Assembly (NCBI RefSeq): GCF_029227915.1 | Contig: NC_079876.1 | Span: forward strand, 8,124,001 to 8,188,000 | Length of the DNA: 64,000 nt | Direction of reading: 5' to 3' | Source of the DNA: Hydractinia symbiolongicarpus | Lineage: Eukaryota > Cnidaria > Hydrozoa > Anthoathecata > Hydractiniidae | In this document: positions 35,294-48,682 of the stretch, piece after piece | Layout of the letters: each line of letters begins with the position of its first letter | Position numbering within the stretch: the stretch's first letter is position 1 | Position numbers and translations under genes: made by a program | Notes under the pieces: model-generated | What the model was told of the DNA's origin: nothing | The model's input: only the letters and a program-made list of their open reading frames with translations | The model's database searches: none

Positions 35294-37316
35294 GGAAATG
35301 AGTTTACACCCCGGATACTTTCTTTGTATACTTTTGACTATACGAGCCGAGTCCGGGATTTACGGGAAATCGCAGGTTTTCGTTTGCCGGCGATTAAACT
35401 TCTTTTATTCAGCGTCTCATCAAAAATGAAAACATTTTTGAAAACTACAAGTCTCATGCGTTTTAGTGGTGAAAAAATAATTTAAAAAATCGTTCGGGAA
35501 ATGAGTTTACACCCCGGGTACTTTCTTTGTATACTTTTGACTATACGGGCCGAGTCCGGGATTTACGGGAAATCGCAGGTTTTCGTTTGCCGGCGATTAA
35601 ACTTCTTTTATTCAGCGTCTCATCAAAAATGAAAACATTTTTGAAAACTACAAGTCTCATTCGTTTTAGTGGTGAAAAAATAATTTAAAAAATCGTTCGG
35701 GAAATGGGTTTACTCCCTGGGTACTTTCTTTGTATACTTTTGACTATACGGGCCGAGTCCGGGATTTACGGGAAGTCGTGGGTTTTTGTTTGCCGGCGAT
35801 TAAACTTCTTTTATTCAGCGTCTCATCAAAAATGAAAGTATTTTTAAATACTACAAGTCTCATGGGCTTTAGTGGTGAAATAATAATTTAAAAAATCGTT
35901 CAGGAAATGAGTTTACACCCTGGGTACTTTCTTTGTATACTTTTGACTATGCGGGCCGAGTCCGGGGTTTACGGGAAATGGCGGGTTTTCGTTTGCCGGC
36001 GATTAAACTTCTTTTATTTAGCGTCTCATCAAAAATGAAAACATTTTTGAAAACCACAAGTCTCAAGCGTTTTAGTGGTGAAAAGATAATTTCAAAAATC
36101 GTTTTGGAAATGAGTTTACTCACAGGGTACTTTCTTTGTATACATTCGACTATACGGGCCAAGCCCGGGATTTACGGGAAATCGCGGGTTTTCGTTTGCC
36201 GGCGATTAAACCACTTTCATTAAGCGTCTCATCAAAAATGAAAACATTTCTGAAAACTACAAGTCTCATGCGTTTTAGTGGTGAAAAAATAATTTAAAAA
36301 TTCGTTCGGGAAATGAGTTTACTTACTGGGTACTTTTTTTGTATACTTTTGACTTAACGGGCCGAGTCCGGGATATACGGGAAATCGCGGGTTTTCGTTT
36401 GCCGGCGATTAAACTTCTTTTATTCAGCGTCTCATCAAAAATGAAAACATTTTTAAAAACTACAAGTCTCATGGGCTTTAGTGGTGAAATAATAATTTAA
36501 AAAATCGTTTGGGAAATGAGTTTACTCCCTGGGTACTTTCTTTGTATACTTTTGACTATACAGGCCGAGTCCGGGATTTACGGGAAATCGCAGGTTTTCG
36601 TTTGCAGGCGATTAAACTTCTTTTATTCAGCGTCTCATCAAAAATGAAAACACTTTTGAAAACTACAAGTCTCATGCGTTTTAGTGGTGAAAAAATAATT
36701 TAAAAAATCGTTTTGGAAATGAGTTTACTCACAGGGTACTTTCTTTGTATACATTCGACTATACGGGCCAAGCCCGGGATTTACGGGAAATCGCGGGTTT
36801 TGGATTGCCGGCGATTAAACCATTTTCATTAAGCGTCGCATCAAAATTGAAAACATTTCTGAAAACTACAAGTCTCATGCGTTTTAGTGGTGAAAAAATA
36901 ATTTAAAAATTCGTTCGGGAAATGAGTTTACTCACTGGGTACTTTTCTTGTATACTTTTGACTATACGGGCCGAGTCCGGGATTTACGGGAAATCGCGGG
37001 TTTTCGTTTGCCGGCGATTAAACTTCTTTTATTCAGCGTCTCATCAAAAATGAAAACATTTTTAAAAACTACAAGTCTCATGGGCTTTAGTGGTGAAATA
37101 ATTATTTAAAAAATCGTTTGGGAAATGAGTTTACTCCCTGGGTACTTTCTTTGTATACTTTTGACTATACGGGCCTAGTCCGGGATTTACGGGAAATCGC
37201 AGGTTTTCGTTTGCAGGCGATTAAACTTCTTTTATTCAGCGTCTCATCAAAAATGAAAACATTTTTGAAAACTACAAGTCTCATGCCTTTTAGTGGTGAA
37301 AAAATAATTGAAAAAA
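35294..37316. repeat. Long-range duplicated block, right copy (~2.0 kb)
   Basis: Partner of 20178-22200 (see there). Copy-specific changes include TCTCAAGCG instead of TCTCAGGCG, TTTGGATTGCC instead of TTCGATTGCC, and ATGCCTTTTAG instead of ATGCGTTTTAG. Confidence 0.9.
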
Positions 37317-37323
37317 TCGTTCG

Positions 37324-38338
37324 GGAAATGAGTTTACACCCTGGGTACTCTCTTTGTATACTTTTGACTATACGGGCCGAGTCCGGGATTTACGGGAAAT
37401 CGCAGGTTTTCGTTTGCCGGCGATTAAACTTCTTTTATTCAGCGTCTCATCAAAAATAAAAACATTTTTAAAAACTACAAGTCTCATGGGCTTTAGTAAG
37501 AGAAATAATAATTTAAAAAATCGTTTGGGAAATGAGTTTACTCCCTGGGTACTTTCTTTGTATACTTTTGACTATACGGGCCTAGTCCGGGATTTACGGG
37601 AAATCGCAGGTTTTCGTTTGCAGGCGATTAAACTTCTTTTATTCAGCGTCTCATCAAAAATGAAAACATTTTTGAAAACTACAAGTCTCATGCGTTTTAG
37701 TGGTGACAAAATAATTTAAAAAATCGTTCGGGAAATGAGTTTACACCCTGGGTACTCTCTTTGTAAACTTTTGACTATACGGGCCGAGTCCGGGATTTAC
37801 GGGAAATCGCAGGTTTTCGTTTGCCGGCGATTAAACCTCTTTTATTCAGCGTCTCATCAAAAATGAAAACATTTTTGAAAACTACAAGTCTCATGCGTTT
37901 TAGTGGTGAAAAAATAATTTAAAAATTCGTTCGGGAAATGAGTTTACTCACTGGGTATTTTTCTTGTATACTTTTGACTATACGGGCCGAGTCCGGGATT
38001 TACGGGAAATCGCGGGTTTTCGTTTGCGGCGATTAAACTTCTTTTATTCAGCGTCTCATCAAAAATGAAAACATTTTTAAAAACTACAAGTCTCATGGGC
38101 TTTAGTGGTGAAATAATAATTTAAAAAATCGTTTGGGAAATGAGTTTACTCCCTGGGTACTTTCTTTGTATACTTTTGACTATACGGGCCGAGTCCGGGA
38201 GTTACGGGAAATCGCAGGTTTTCGTTTGCAGGCGATTAAACTTCTTTTATTCAGCGTCTCATCAAAAATGAAAACATTTTTGAAAACTACAAGTCTCATG
38301 CGTTTTAGTGGTGAAAAAATAATTTAAAAAATCATTCG
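37324..38338. repeat. 5-monomer HOR (1,015 bp), copy 1
   Basis: Unit 37324 has GGCTTTAGTAAGAGAAAT, which adds one base and makes it 204 bp. 37528 has GGCCTAGTCC and GGTGACAAAAT. 37731 has GTACTCTCTTTG. 37934 has TTTGCGGCG, a one-base loss (202 bp). 38136 has CGGGAGTTACGGG. Confidence 0.9.
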
Positions 38339-39353
38339 GGAAATGAGTTTACACCCTGGGTACTCTCTTTGTATACTTTTGACTATACGGGCCTAGTCCG
38401 GGAGTTACGGGAAATCGCAGGTTTTCGTTTGCCGGCGATTAAACTTCTTTTATTCAGCGTCTCATCAAAAATAAAAACATTTTTAAAAACTACAAGTCTC
38501 ATGGGCTTTAGTAAGAGAAATAATAATTTAAAAAATCGTTTGGGAAATGAGTTTACTCCCTGGGTACTTTCTTTGTATACTTTTGACTATACGGGCCTAG
38601 TCCGGGATTTACGGGAAATCGCAGGTTTTCGTTTGCAGGCGATTAAACTTCTTTTATTCAGCGTCTCATCAAAAATGAAAACATTTTTGAAAACTACAAG
38701 TCTCATGCGTTTTAGTGGTGACAAAATAATTTAAAAAATCGTTCGGGAAATGAGTTTACACCCTGGGTACTCTCTTTGTATACTTTTGACTATACGGGCC
38801 GAGTCCGGGATTTACGGGAAATCGCAGGTTTTCGTTTGCCGGCGATTAAACCTCTTTTATTCAGCGTCTCATCAAAAATGAAAACATTTTTGAAAACTAC
38901 AAGTCTCATGCGTTTTAGTGGTGAAAAAATAATTTAAAAATTCGTTCGGGAAATGAGTTTACTCACTGGGTACTTTTCTTGTATACTTTTGACTATACGG
39001 GCCGAGTCCGGGATTTACGGGAAATTGCGGGTTTTCGTTTGCGGCGATTAAACTTCTTTTATTCAGCGTCTCATCAAAAATGAAAACATTTTTAAAAACT
39101 ACAAGTCTCATGGGCTTTAGTGGTGAAATAATAATTTAAAAAATCGTTTGGGAAATGAGTTTACTCCCTGGGTACTTTCTTTGTATACTTTTGACTATAC
39201 GGGCCGAGTCCGGGAGTTACGGGAAATCGCAGGTTTTCGTTTGCAGGCGATTAAACTTCTTTTATTCAGCGTCTCATCAAAAATGAAAACATTTTTGAAA
39301 ACTACAAGTCTCATGCGTTTTAGTGGTGAAAAAATAATTTAAAAAATCATTCG
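38339..39353. repeat. 5-monomer HOR (1,015 bp), copy 2
   Basis: Same five units in order, with the same +1 and -1 indels. The first unit here has CCTAGTCCGGGAGTTACGG where copy 1 has CCGAGTCCGGGATTTACGG. Confidence 0.9.
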
Positions 39354-42195
39354 GGAAATGAGTTTACACCCTGGGTACTCTCTTTGTATACTTTTACCTA
39401 TACGGGCCGAGTCCGGGATTTACGGGAAATCGCAGGTTTTCGTTTGCCGGCGATTAAACTTCTTTTATTCAGCGTCTCATCAAAAATGAAAACATTTTTG
39501 AAAACTACAAGTCTCATGCGTTTTAGTGGTGAAAAAATAATTTAAAAATTCGTTAGGGAAATGAGTTTACTCCCTGGGTACTTTCCTTGTATACTTTTGA
39601 CTATACCGGCAGAGACCGGGATTTACGGGAAATTGCGGGTTTTCGTTTGCCGGCGATTAAACTTCTTTTATTCAGCGTCTCATCACAAATGAAAACATTT
39701 TTAAAAACTACAAGTCTCATGGGCTTTAGTGGTAAAATAATAATTTAAAAAATCGTTTGGGAAATGAGTTTACTCCCTGGGTACTTTCTTTGTATACTTT
39801 TGACTATACGGGCCGAGTCCGGGGTTTACGGGAAATGGCGGGTTTTCGTTTGCCGGCGATTAAACTTCTTTTATTCAGCGTCTCATCAAAAATGAAAACA
39901 TTTTTGAAAATCACAAGTCTCAAGCGTTTTAGTGGTGAAAAGATAATTTCAAAAATCGTTTTGGAAATGAGTTTACTCACAGGGTACTTTCTTTGTATAC
40001 ATTCGACTATACGGGCCAAGCCCGGGATTTACGGGAAATCGCGGGTTTTCGTTTGCCGGCGATTAAACCACTTTCATTAAGCGTCTCATCAAAAATGAAA
40101 ACATTTCTGAAAACTACAAGTCTCATGCGTTTTAGTGGTGAAAAAATAATTTAAAAATTCGTTCGGGAAATGAATTTACTCACTGGGTACTTTTTTTGTA
40201 TACTTTTGACTTAACGGGCCGAGTCCGGGATTTACGGGAAATCGCGGGTTTTCGTTTGCCGGCGATTAAACTTCTTTTATTCAGCGTCTCATCAAAGATG
40301 AAAACATTTTTAAAAACTACAAGTCTCATGGGCTTTAGTGGTGAAATAATAATTTAAAAAATCATTCGGGAAATGAGTTTACACACCGGGTACTTTCTTT
40401 GTATACTTTTGACTATACGGGCTGAGTCCGGGATTTACGGAAAATCGCAGGTTTTCGTTTGCCGGCGATTAAACTTCTTTTATTCAGCGTCTCATCAAAA
40501 ATGAAAACATTTTTGAAAACTACAAGTCTCATGCATTTTAGTGGTGAAAAAATAATTTAAAAATTCGTTCGGGAAATGAGTTTACTCACTGGGTACTTTT
40601 CTTGTATACTTTTGACTATACGGGCCGAGTCCGGGATTTACGGGAAATCGCGGGTTTTCGTTTGCCGGCGATTAAACTTCTTTCATTCAGCGTCTCATCA
40701 AAAATGAAAACATTTTTAAAAACTACAAGTCTCATGGGCTTTAGTGGTGAGATAATAATTTAAAAAATCGTTTGGGAAATGAGTTTACTCCCTGGGTACT
40801 TTCTTTGTATACTTTTGACTATACGGGCCTAGTCCGGGATTTACGGGAAATCGCAGGTTTTCGTTTGCAGGCGATTAAACTTCTTTTATTCAGCGTCTCA
40901 TCAAAAATGAAAACATTTTTGAAAACTACAAGTCTCATTCGTTTTAGTGGTGAAAAAATAATTTAAAAATTCGTTCGGGAAATGAGTTTACTCACTGGGT
41001 ACTTTTCTTGTATACTTTTGACAATACGGGCCGAGTCCGGGATTTACGGGAAATCGCGGGTTTTCGTTTGCCGGCGATTAAACTTCTTTCATTCAGCGTC
41101 TCATCACAAATGAAAACATTTTTAAAAACTACAAGTCTCATGGGCTTTAGTGGTGAAATAATAATTTAAAAAATCGTTTGGGAAATGAGTTTAGTCCCTG
41201 GGTACTTTCTTTGTATACTTTTGACTATACTGGCCTAGTCCGGGATTTACGGGAAATCGCAGGTTTTCGTTTGCAGGCGATTAAACTTCTTTTATTCAGC
41301 GTCTCATCAAAAATGAAAACATTTTTGAAAACTACAAGTCTCATGCGTTTTAGTGGTGAAAAAATAATTTAAAAAATCGTTCGGGAAATGAGTTTACACC
41401 CTGGGTACTCTCTTTGTATACTTTTGACTATACGGGCCGAGTCCGGGATTTACGGGAAATCGCAGGTTTTCGTTTGCCGGCGATTAAACTTCTTTTATTC
41501 AGCGTCTCATCAAAAATGAAAACATTTTTGAAAACTACAAGTCTCATGCGTTTTAGTGGTGAAAAAATAATTTAAAAATTCGTTCGGGAAATGATTTTAA
41601 TCACTGGGTACTTTTCTTGTATACTTTTAACCATACGGTCCAAGTCCGGGATTTACGGGAAATCGCGGGTTTTCGTTTGCCGGCGATTAAACTTCTTTTA
41701 TTCAGCGTCTCATCAAAAATGAAAACATTTTTAAAAACTACAAGTCTCATGGGCTTTAGTGGTGAAAAAATAATTTAAAAAATCGTTTGCGAAATGAGTT
41801 TACTCCCTGGGTACTTTATTTGTATACTTTTGACTATACGGGCCTAGTCCGGGATTTACGGGAAATCGCAGGTTTTCGTTTGCAGGCGATTAAACTTCTT
41901 TTATTCAGCGTCTCATCAAAAATGAAAACATTTTTGAAAACTACAAGTCTCATGCGTTTTAGTGGTGAAAAAATAATTTAAAAATTCGTTCGGGAAATGA
42001 CTTTACTCACTGGGGACTTTTCTTGTATACTTTTGACTATACGGGCCGAGTCCGGGATTTACGGGAAATCGCGGGTTTTCGTTTGCCGGCGATTAAACTT
42101 CTTTCATTCAGCGTCTCATCAAAAATGAAAACATTTTTAAAAACTACAAGTCTCATGGGCTTTAGTGGTGAAATAATAATTTAAAAAATCGTTTG
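39354..42195. repeat. Mixed monomers
   Basis: Fourteen 203-bp units without a clear period. Units from about 39760 to 40345 are a third copy of the GGGAAATGGCGGG / GATAATTTCAAAAATCG / GACTTAACGGG series seen at 20.8 and 35.9 kb. The last CATTCGAC monomer of the window is at about 40.0 kb. No gene is seen. Confidence 0.8.
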
Positions 42196-43209
42196 GGAAA
42201 TGAGTTTACTCCCTGGGTACTTTCTTTGTATACTTTTGACTATACGGGCCTAGTCCGGGATTTACGGGAAATCGCAGGTTTTCGTTTGCAGGCGATTAAA
42301 CTTCTTTTATTCAGCGTCTCATCAAAAATGAAAACATTTTTGAAAACTACAAGTCTCATGCGTTTTAGTGGTGAAAAAATAATTTAAAAAATCGTTCGGG
42401 AAATGAGTTTACACCCTGGGTACTCTCTTTGTATACTTTTGACTATACGGGCCGAGTCCGGGATTTACGGGAAATCGCAGGTTTTCGTTTGCCGGCGATT
42501 AAACTTCTTTTATTCAGCGTCTCATCAAAAATGAAAACATTTTTAAAAACTACAAGTCTCATGGGCTTTAGTGGTGAAAAAATAATTTAAAAAATCGTTT
42601 GGGAAATGAGTTTACTCCCTGGGTACTTTATTTGTATACTTTTGACTATACGGGCCGAGTCCGGGAGTTACGGGAAATCGCAGGTTTTCGTTTGCAGGCG
42701 ATTAAACTTCTTTTATTCAGCGTCTCATCAAAAATGAAAACATTTTTAAAAACTACAAGTCTCATGCGTTTTAGTGGTGAAAAAATAATTTAAAAAATCG
42801 TTCGGGAAATGAGTTTACACCCTGGGTACTCTCTTTGTATACTTTTGACTATACGGGCCGACTCCGGGATTTACGGGAAATCGCAGGTTTTCGTTTGCCG
42901 GCGATTAAACTTCTTTTATTCAGCGTCTCATCAAAAATGAAAACATTTTTGAAAACTACAAGTCTCATGCGTTTTAGTGGTGAAAAAATAATTTAAAAAT
43001 TCGTTACGGAAATGAGTTTACTCCCTGGGTACTTTCCTTGTATACTTTTGACTATACCGGCCGAGACCGGGATTTACGGGAAATTGCGGGTTTTCGTTGG
43101 CGGCGATTAAACTTCTTTTATTCAGCGTCTCTTCAAAAATGAAAACATTTTTAAAAACTACAAGTCTCATGGGCTTTAGTGGTGAAATAATAATTTAAAA
43201 AATCGTTTG
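42196..43209. repeat. 5-monomer HOR (1,014 bp), copy 1
   Basis: Units marked by GGCCTAGTCC (42196), GTACTCTCTTTG with GGGCTTTAGTGGTGAAAAAAT (42399), CTTTATTTG with CGGGAGTTACGGG (42602), GCCGACTCCGGG (42805), and GTTACGGAAATG with GTTGGCGGCG and TCTCTTCAAAAATG (43008). Confidence 0.9.
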
Positions 43210-44223
43210 GGAAATGAGTTTACTCCCTGGGTACTTTCTTTGTATACTTTTGACTATACGGGCCTAGTCCGGGATTTACGGGAAATCGCAGGTTTTCGTT
43301 TGCAGGCGATTAAACTTCTTTTATTCAGCGTCTCATCAAAAATGAAAACATTTTTGAAAACTACAAGTCTCATGCGTTTTAGTGGTGAAAAAATAATTTA
43401 AAAAATCGTTCGGGAAATGAGTTTACACCCTGGGTACTCTCTTTGTATACTTTTGACTATACGGGCCGAGTCCGGGATTTACGGGAAATCGCAGGTTTTC
43501 GTTTGCCGGCGATTAAACTTCTTTTATTCAGCGTCTCATCAAAAATGAAAACATTTTTAAAAACTACAAGTCTCATGGGCTTTAGTGGTGAAAAAATAAT
43601 TTAAAAAATCGTTTGGGAAATGAGTTTACTCCCTGGGTACTTTATTTGTATACTTTTGACTATACGGGCCGAGTCCGGGAGTTACGGGAAATCGCAGGTT
43701 TTCGTTTGCAGGCGATTAAACTTCTTTTATTCAGCGTCTCATCAAAAATGAAAACATTTTTGAAAACTACAAGTCTCATGCGTTTTAGTGGTGAAAAAAT
43801 AATTTAAAAAATCGTTCGGGAAATGAGTTTACACCCTGGGTACTCTCTTTGTATACTTTTGACTATACGGGCCGACTCCGGGATTTACGGGAAATCGCAG
43901 GTTTTCGTTTGCCGGCGATTAAACTTCTTTTATTCAGCGTCTCATCAAAAATGAAAACATTTTTGAAAACTACAAGTCTCATGCGTTTTAGTGGTGAAAA
44001 AATAATTTAAAAATTCGTTACGGAAATGAGTTTACTCCCTGGGTACTTTCCTTGTATACTTTTGACTATACCGGCCGAGACCGGGATTTACGGGAAATTG
44101 CGGGTTTTCGTTGGCGGCGATTAAACTTCTTTTATTCAGCGTCTCTTCAAAAATGAAAACATTTTTAAAAACTACAAGTCTCATGGGCTTTAGTGGTGAA
44201 ATAATAATTTAAAAAATCGTTTG
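43210..44223. repeat. 5-monomer HOR (1,014 bp), copy 2
   Basis: The same five markers recur at +1,014. A small difference is TTTTTGAAAAC in the third unit where copy 1 has TTTTTAAAAAC. Confidence 0.9.
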
Positions 44224-44426
44224 GGAAATGAGTTTACTCCCTGGGTACTTTCTTTGTATACTTTTGACTATACGGGCCGAGTCTGGGATTTACGAGAAAT
44301 CGCAGGTTTTCGTTTGCAGGCGATTAAACTTCTTTTATTCAGCATCTCATCAAAAATGAAAACATTTTTGAAAACTACAAGTCTCATGCGTTTTAGTGGT
44401 GAAAAAATAATTTAAAAAAACGTTCG
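44224..44426. repeat. Linking monomer with GAGTCTGGG
   Basis: This unit (GAGTCTGGGATTTACGAG, CAGCATCTC) recurs at 48480, 4,256 bp downstream. Confidence 0.8.
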
Positions 44427-46250
44427 GGAAATGAGTTTATACCCTGAGTACTTTCTTGTATACTTTTGACTATACGGGCCGAGACCGGGATTTACGGGAA
44501 ATTGCGGGTTTTCGTTGCCGGCGATTAAACTTCTTTTATTCAGCGTCTCTTCAAAAATGAAAACATTTTTAAAAACTACAAGTCTCATGGGCTTTAGTGG
44601 TGAAATAATAATTTAAAAAATCGTTTGGCAAATGAGTTTACTCCCTGGGTACTTTTCTTGTATACTTTTGACTATACGGGCCGAGTCCGGGATTTACGGG
44701 AAATCGCGGGTTTTCGTTTGCCGGCGATTAAACTTCTTTCATTCAGCGTCTCATCAAAAATGAAAATATTTTTAAAAACTACAAGTCTCATGGGCTTTAG
44801 TGGTGAGATAATAATTTAAAAAATCGTTTGGGAAATGAGTTTACTCCCTGGGTACTTTCTTTGTATACTTTTGACTATACGGGCCTAGTCCGGGATTTAC
44901 GGGAAATCGCAGGTTTTCGTTTGCAGGCGATTAAACTTCTTTTATTCAGCGTCTCATCAAAAATGAAAACATTTTTGAAAACTACAAGTCTCATGCGTTT
45001 TAGTGGTGAAAAAATAATTTAAAAATTCGTTCGGGAAATGAGTTTACTCACTGGGGACTTTTCTTGTATACTTTTGACTATACGGGCCGAGTCCGGGATT
45101 TACGGGAAATCGCGGGTTTTCGTTTGCCGGCGATTAAACTTCTTTCATTCAGCGTCTCATCAAAAATGAAAACATTTTTAAAAACTACAAGTCTCATGGG
45201 CTTTAGTGGTGAAATAATAATTTAAAAAATCGTTTGGGAAATGAGTTTACTCCCTGGGTACTTTCTTTGTATACTTTTGACTATACGGGCCTAGTCCGGG
45301 ATTTACGGGAAATCGCAGGTTTTCGTTTGCAGGCGATTAAACTTCTTTTATTCAGCGTCTCATCAAAAATGAAAACATTTTTGAAAACTACAAGTCTCAT
45401 GCGTTTTAGTGGTGAAAAAATAATTTAAAAAATCGTTCGGGAAATGAGTTTACACCCTGGGTACTCTCTTTGTATACTTTTGACTATACGGGCCGAGTCC
45501 GGGATTTACGGGAAATCGCAGGTTTTCGTTTGCCGGCGATTAAACTTCTTTTATTCAGCGTCTCATCAAAAATGAAAACATTTTTAAAAACTACAAGTCT
45601 CATGGGCTTTAGTGGTGAAAAAATAATTTAAAAAATCGTTTGGGAAATGAGTTTACTCCCTGGGTACTTTATTTGTATACTTTTGACTATACGGGCCGAG
45701 TCCGGGAGTTACGGGAAATCGCAGGTTTTCGTTTGCAGGCGATTAAACTTCTTTTATTCAGCGTCTCATCAAAAATGAAAACATTTTTGTAAACTACAAG
45801 TCTCATGCGTTTTAGTGGTGAAAAAATAATTTAAAAAATCGTTCGGGAAATGAGTTTACACCCTGGGTACTCTCTTTGTATACTTTTGACTATACGGGCC
45901 GACTCCGGGATTTACGGGAAATCGCAGGTTTTCGTTTGCCGGCGATTAAACTTCTTTTATTCAGCGTCTCATCAAAAATGAAAACATTTTTGAAAACTAC
46001 AAGTCTCATGCGTTTTAGTGGTGAAAAAATAATTTAAAAATTCGTTAGGGAAATGAGTTTACTCCCTGGGTACTTTCCTTGTATACTTTTGACTATACCG
46101 GCCGAGACCGGGATTTACGGGAAATTGCGGGTTTTCGTTGCCGGCGATTAAACTTCTTTTATTCAGCGTCTCTTCAAAAATGAAATCATTTTTAAAAACT
46201 ACAAGTCTCATGGGCTTTAGTGGTGAAAAAATAATTTAAAAAAACGTTCG
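44427..46250. repeat. 9-monomer HOR (1,824 bp), copy 1
   Basis: Begins with TTTATACCCTGAGTACTTTC, a shortened unit with TTTCTTGTATAC and CGTTGCCGG. Then GGCAAATGAG with ATGAAAATATTTTT, GGCCTAGTCC, CACTGGGGAC, GGCCTAGTCC, GTACTCTC, CTTTATTTG, CCGACTCC and TTAGGG/GAGACCGGG units. It contains the 5-mer series of 42-44 kb plus four more units. Confidence 0.88.
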
Positions 46251-48682
46251 GGAAATGAGTTTATACCCTGAGTACTTTCTTGTATACTTTTGACTATACG
46301 GGCCGAGACCGGGATTTACGGGAAATTGCGGGTTTTCGTTGCCGGCGATTAAACTTCTTTTATTCAGCGTCTCTTCAAAAATGAAAACATTTTTAAAAAC
46401 TACAAGTCTCATGGGCTTTAGTGGTGAAATAATAATTTAAAAAATCGTTTGGCAAATGAGTTTACTCCCTGGGTACTTTTCTTGTATACTTTTGACTATA
46501 CGGGCCGAGTCCGGGATTTACGGGAAATCGCGGGTTTTCGTTTGCCGGCGATTAAACTTCTTTCATTCAGCGTCTCATCAAAAATGAAAATATTTTTAAA
46601 AACTACAAGTCTCATGGGCTTTAGTGGTGAGATAATAATTTAAAAAATCGTTTGGGAAATGAGTTTACTCCCTGGGTACTTTCTTTGTATACTTTTGACT
46701 ATACGGGCCTAGTCCGGGATTTACGGGAAATCGCAGGTTTTCGTTTGCAGGCGATTAAACTTCTTTTATTCAGCGTCTCATCAAAAATGAAAACATTTTT
46801 GAAAACTACAAGTCTCATGCGTTTTAGTGGTGAAAAAATAATTTAAAAATTCGTTCGGGAAATGAGTTTACTCACTGGGGACTTTTCTTGTATACTTTTG
46901 ACTATACGGGCCGAGTCCGGGATTTACGGGAAATCGCGGGTTTTCGTTTGCCGGCGATTAAACTTCTTTCATTCAGCGTCTCATCAAAAATGAAAACATT
47001 TTTAAAAACTACAAGTCTCATGGGCTTTAGTGGTGAAATAATAATTTAAAAAATCGTTTGGGAAATGAGTTTACTCCCTGGGTACTTTCTTTGTATACTT
47101 TTGACTATACGGGCCTAGTCCGGGATTTACGGGAAATCGCAGGTTTTCGTTTGCAGGCGATTAAACTTCTTTTATTCAGCGTCTCATCAAAAATGAAAAC
47201 ATTTTTGAAAACTACAAGTCTCATGCGTTTTAGTGGTGAAAAAATAATTTAAAAAATCGTTCGGGAAATGAGTTTACACCCTGGGTACTCTCTTTGTATA
47301 CTTTTGACTATACGGGCCGAGTCCGGGATTTACGGGAAATCGCAGGTTTTCGTTTGCCGGCGATTAAACTTCTTTTATTCAGCGTCTCATCAAAAATGAA
47401 AACATTTTTAAAAACTACAAGTCTCATGGGCTTTAGTGGTGAAAAAATAATTTAAAAAATCGTTTGGGAAATGAGTTTACTCCCTGGGTACTTTATTTGT
47501 ATACTTTTGACTATACGGGCCGAGTCCGGGAGTTACGGGAAATCGCAGGTTTTCGTTTGCAGGCGATTAAACTTCTTTTATTCAGCGTCTCATCAAAAAT
47601 GAAAACATTTTTGAAAACTACAAGTCTCATGCGTTTTAGTGGTGAAAAAATAATTTAAAAAATCGTTCGGGAAATGAGTTTACACCCTGGGTACTCTCTT
47701 TGTATACTTTTGACTATACGGGCCGACTCCGGGATTTACGGGAAATCGCAGGTTTTCGTTTGCCGGCGATTAAACTTCTTTTATTCAGCGTCTCATCAAA
47801 AATGAAAACATTTTTGAAAACTACAAGTCTCATGCGTTTTAGTGGTGAAAAAATAATTTAAAAATTCGTTAGGGAAATGAGTTTACTCCCTGGGTACTTT
47901 CCTTGTATACTTTTGACTATACCGGCCGAGACCGGGATTTACGGGAAATTGCGGGTTTTCGTTGCCGGCGATTAAACTTCTTTTATTCAGCGTCTCTTCA
48001 AAAATGAAATCATTTTTAAAAACTACAAGTCTCATGGGCTTTAGTGGTGAAATAATAATTTAAAAAATCGTTTGGGAAATGAGTTTACTCCCTGGGTACT
48101 TTCTCTGTATACTTTTGACTATACGGGCCGAGTCTGAGATTTACGAGAAATCGCAGGTTTTCGTTTGCAGGCGATTAAACTTCTTTTATTCAGCGTCTCA
48201 TCAAAAATGAAATCATTTTTGAAAACTACAAGTCTCATGCGTTTTAATGGTGAAAAAATAATTTAAAAATTCGTTACGGAAATGAGTTTACTCCCTGGGT
48301 ACTTTCCTTGTATACTTTTGACTATACCGGCCGAGACCGGGATTTACGGGAAATTGCGGGTTTTGGTTGGCGGCGATTAAACTTCTTTTATTCAGCGTCT
48401 CTTCAAAAATGAAAACATTTTTAAAAACTACAAGTCTCATGGGCTTTAGTGGTGAAATAATAATTTAAAAAATCGTTTGGGAAATGAGTTTACTCCCTGG
48501 GTACTTTCTTTGTATACTTTTGACTATACGGGCCGAGTCTGGGATTTACGAGAAATCGCAGGTTTTCGTTTGCAGGCGATTAAACTTCTTTTATTCAGCA
48601 TCTCATCAAAAATGAAAACATTTTTGAAAACTACAAGTCTCATGCGTTTTAGTGGTGAAAAAATAATTTAAAAAAACGTTCG
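46251..48682. repeat. HOR variant, 12 monomers, 2,432 bp, copy 2
   Basis: Matches copy 1 at +1,824 through its first nine units, then has three more units (including GAGTCTGAG and GAGTCTGGG monomers with CGAGAAATCG) before the TTTATACCCTGAG landmark returns at 48683. Confidence 0.87.
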
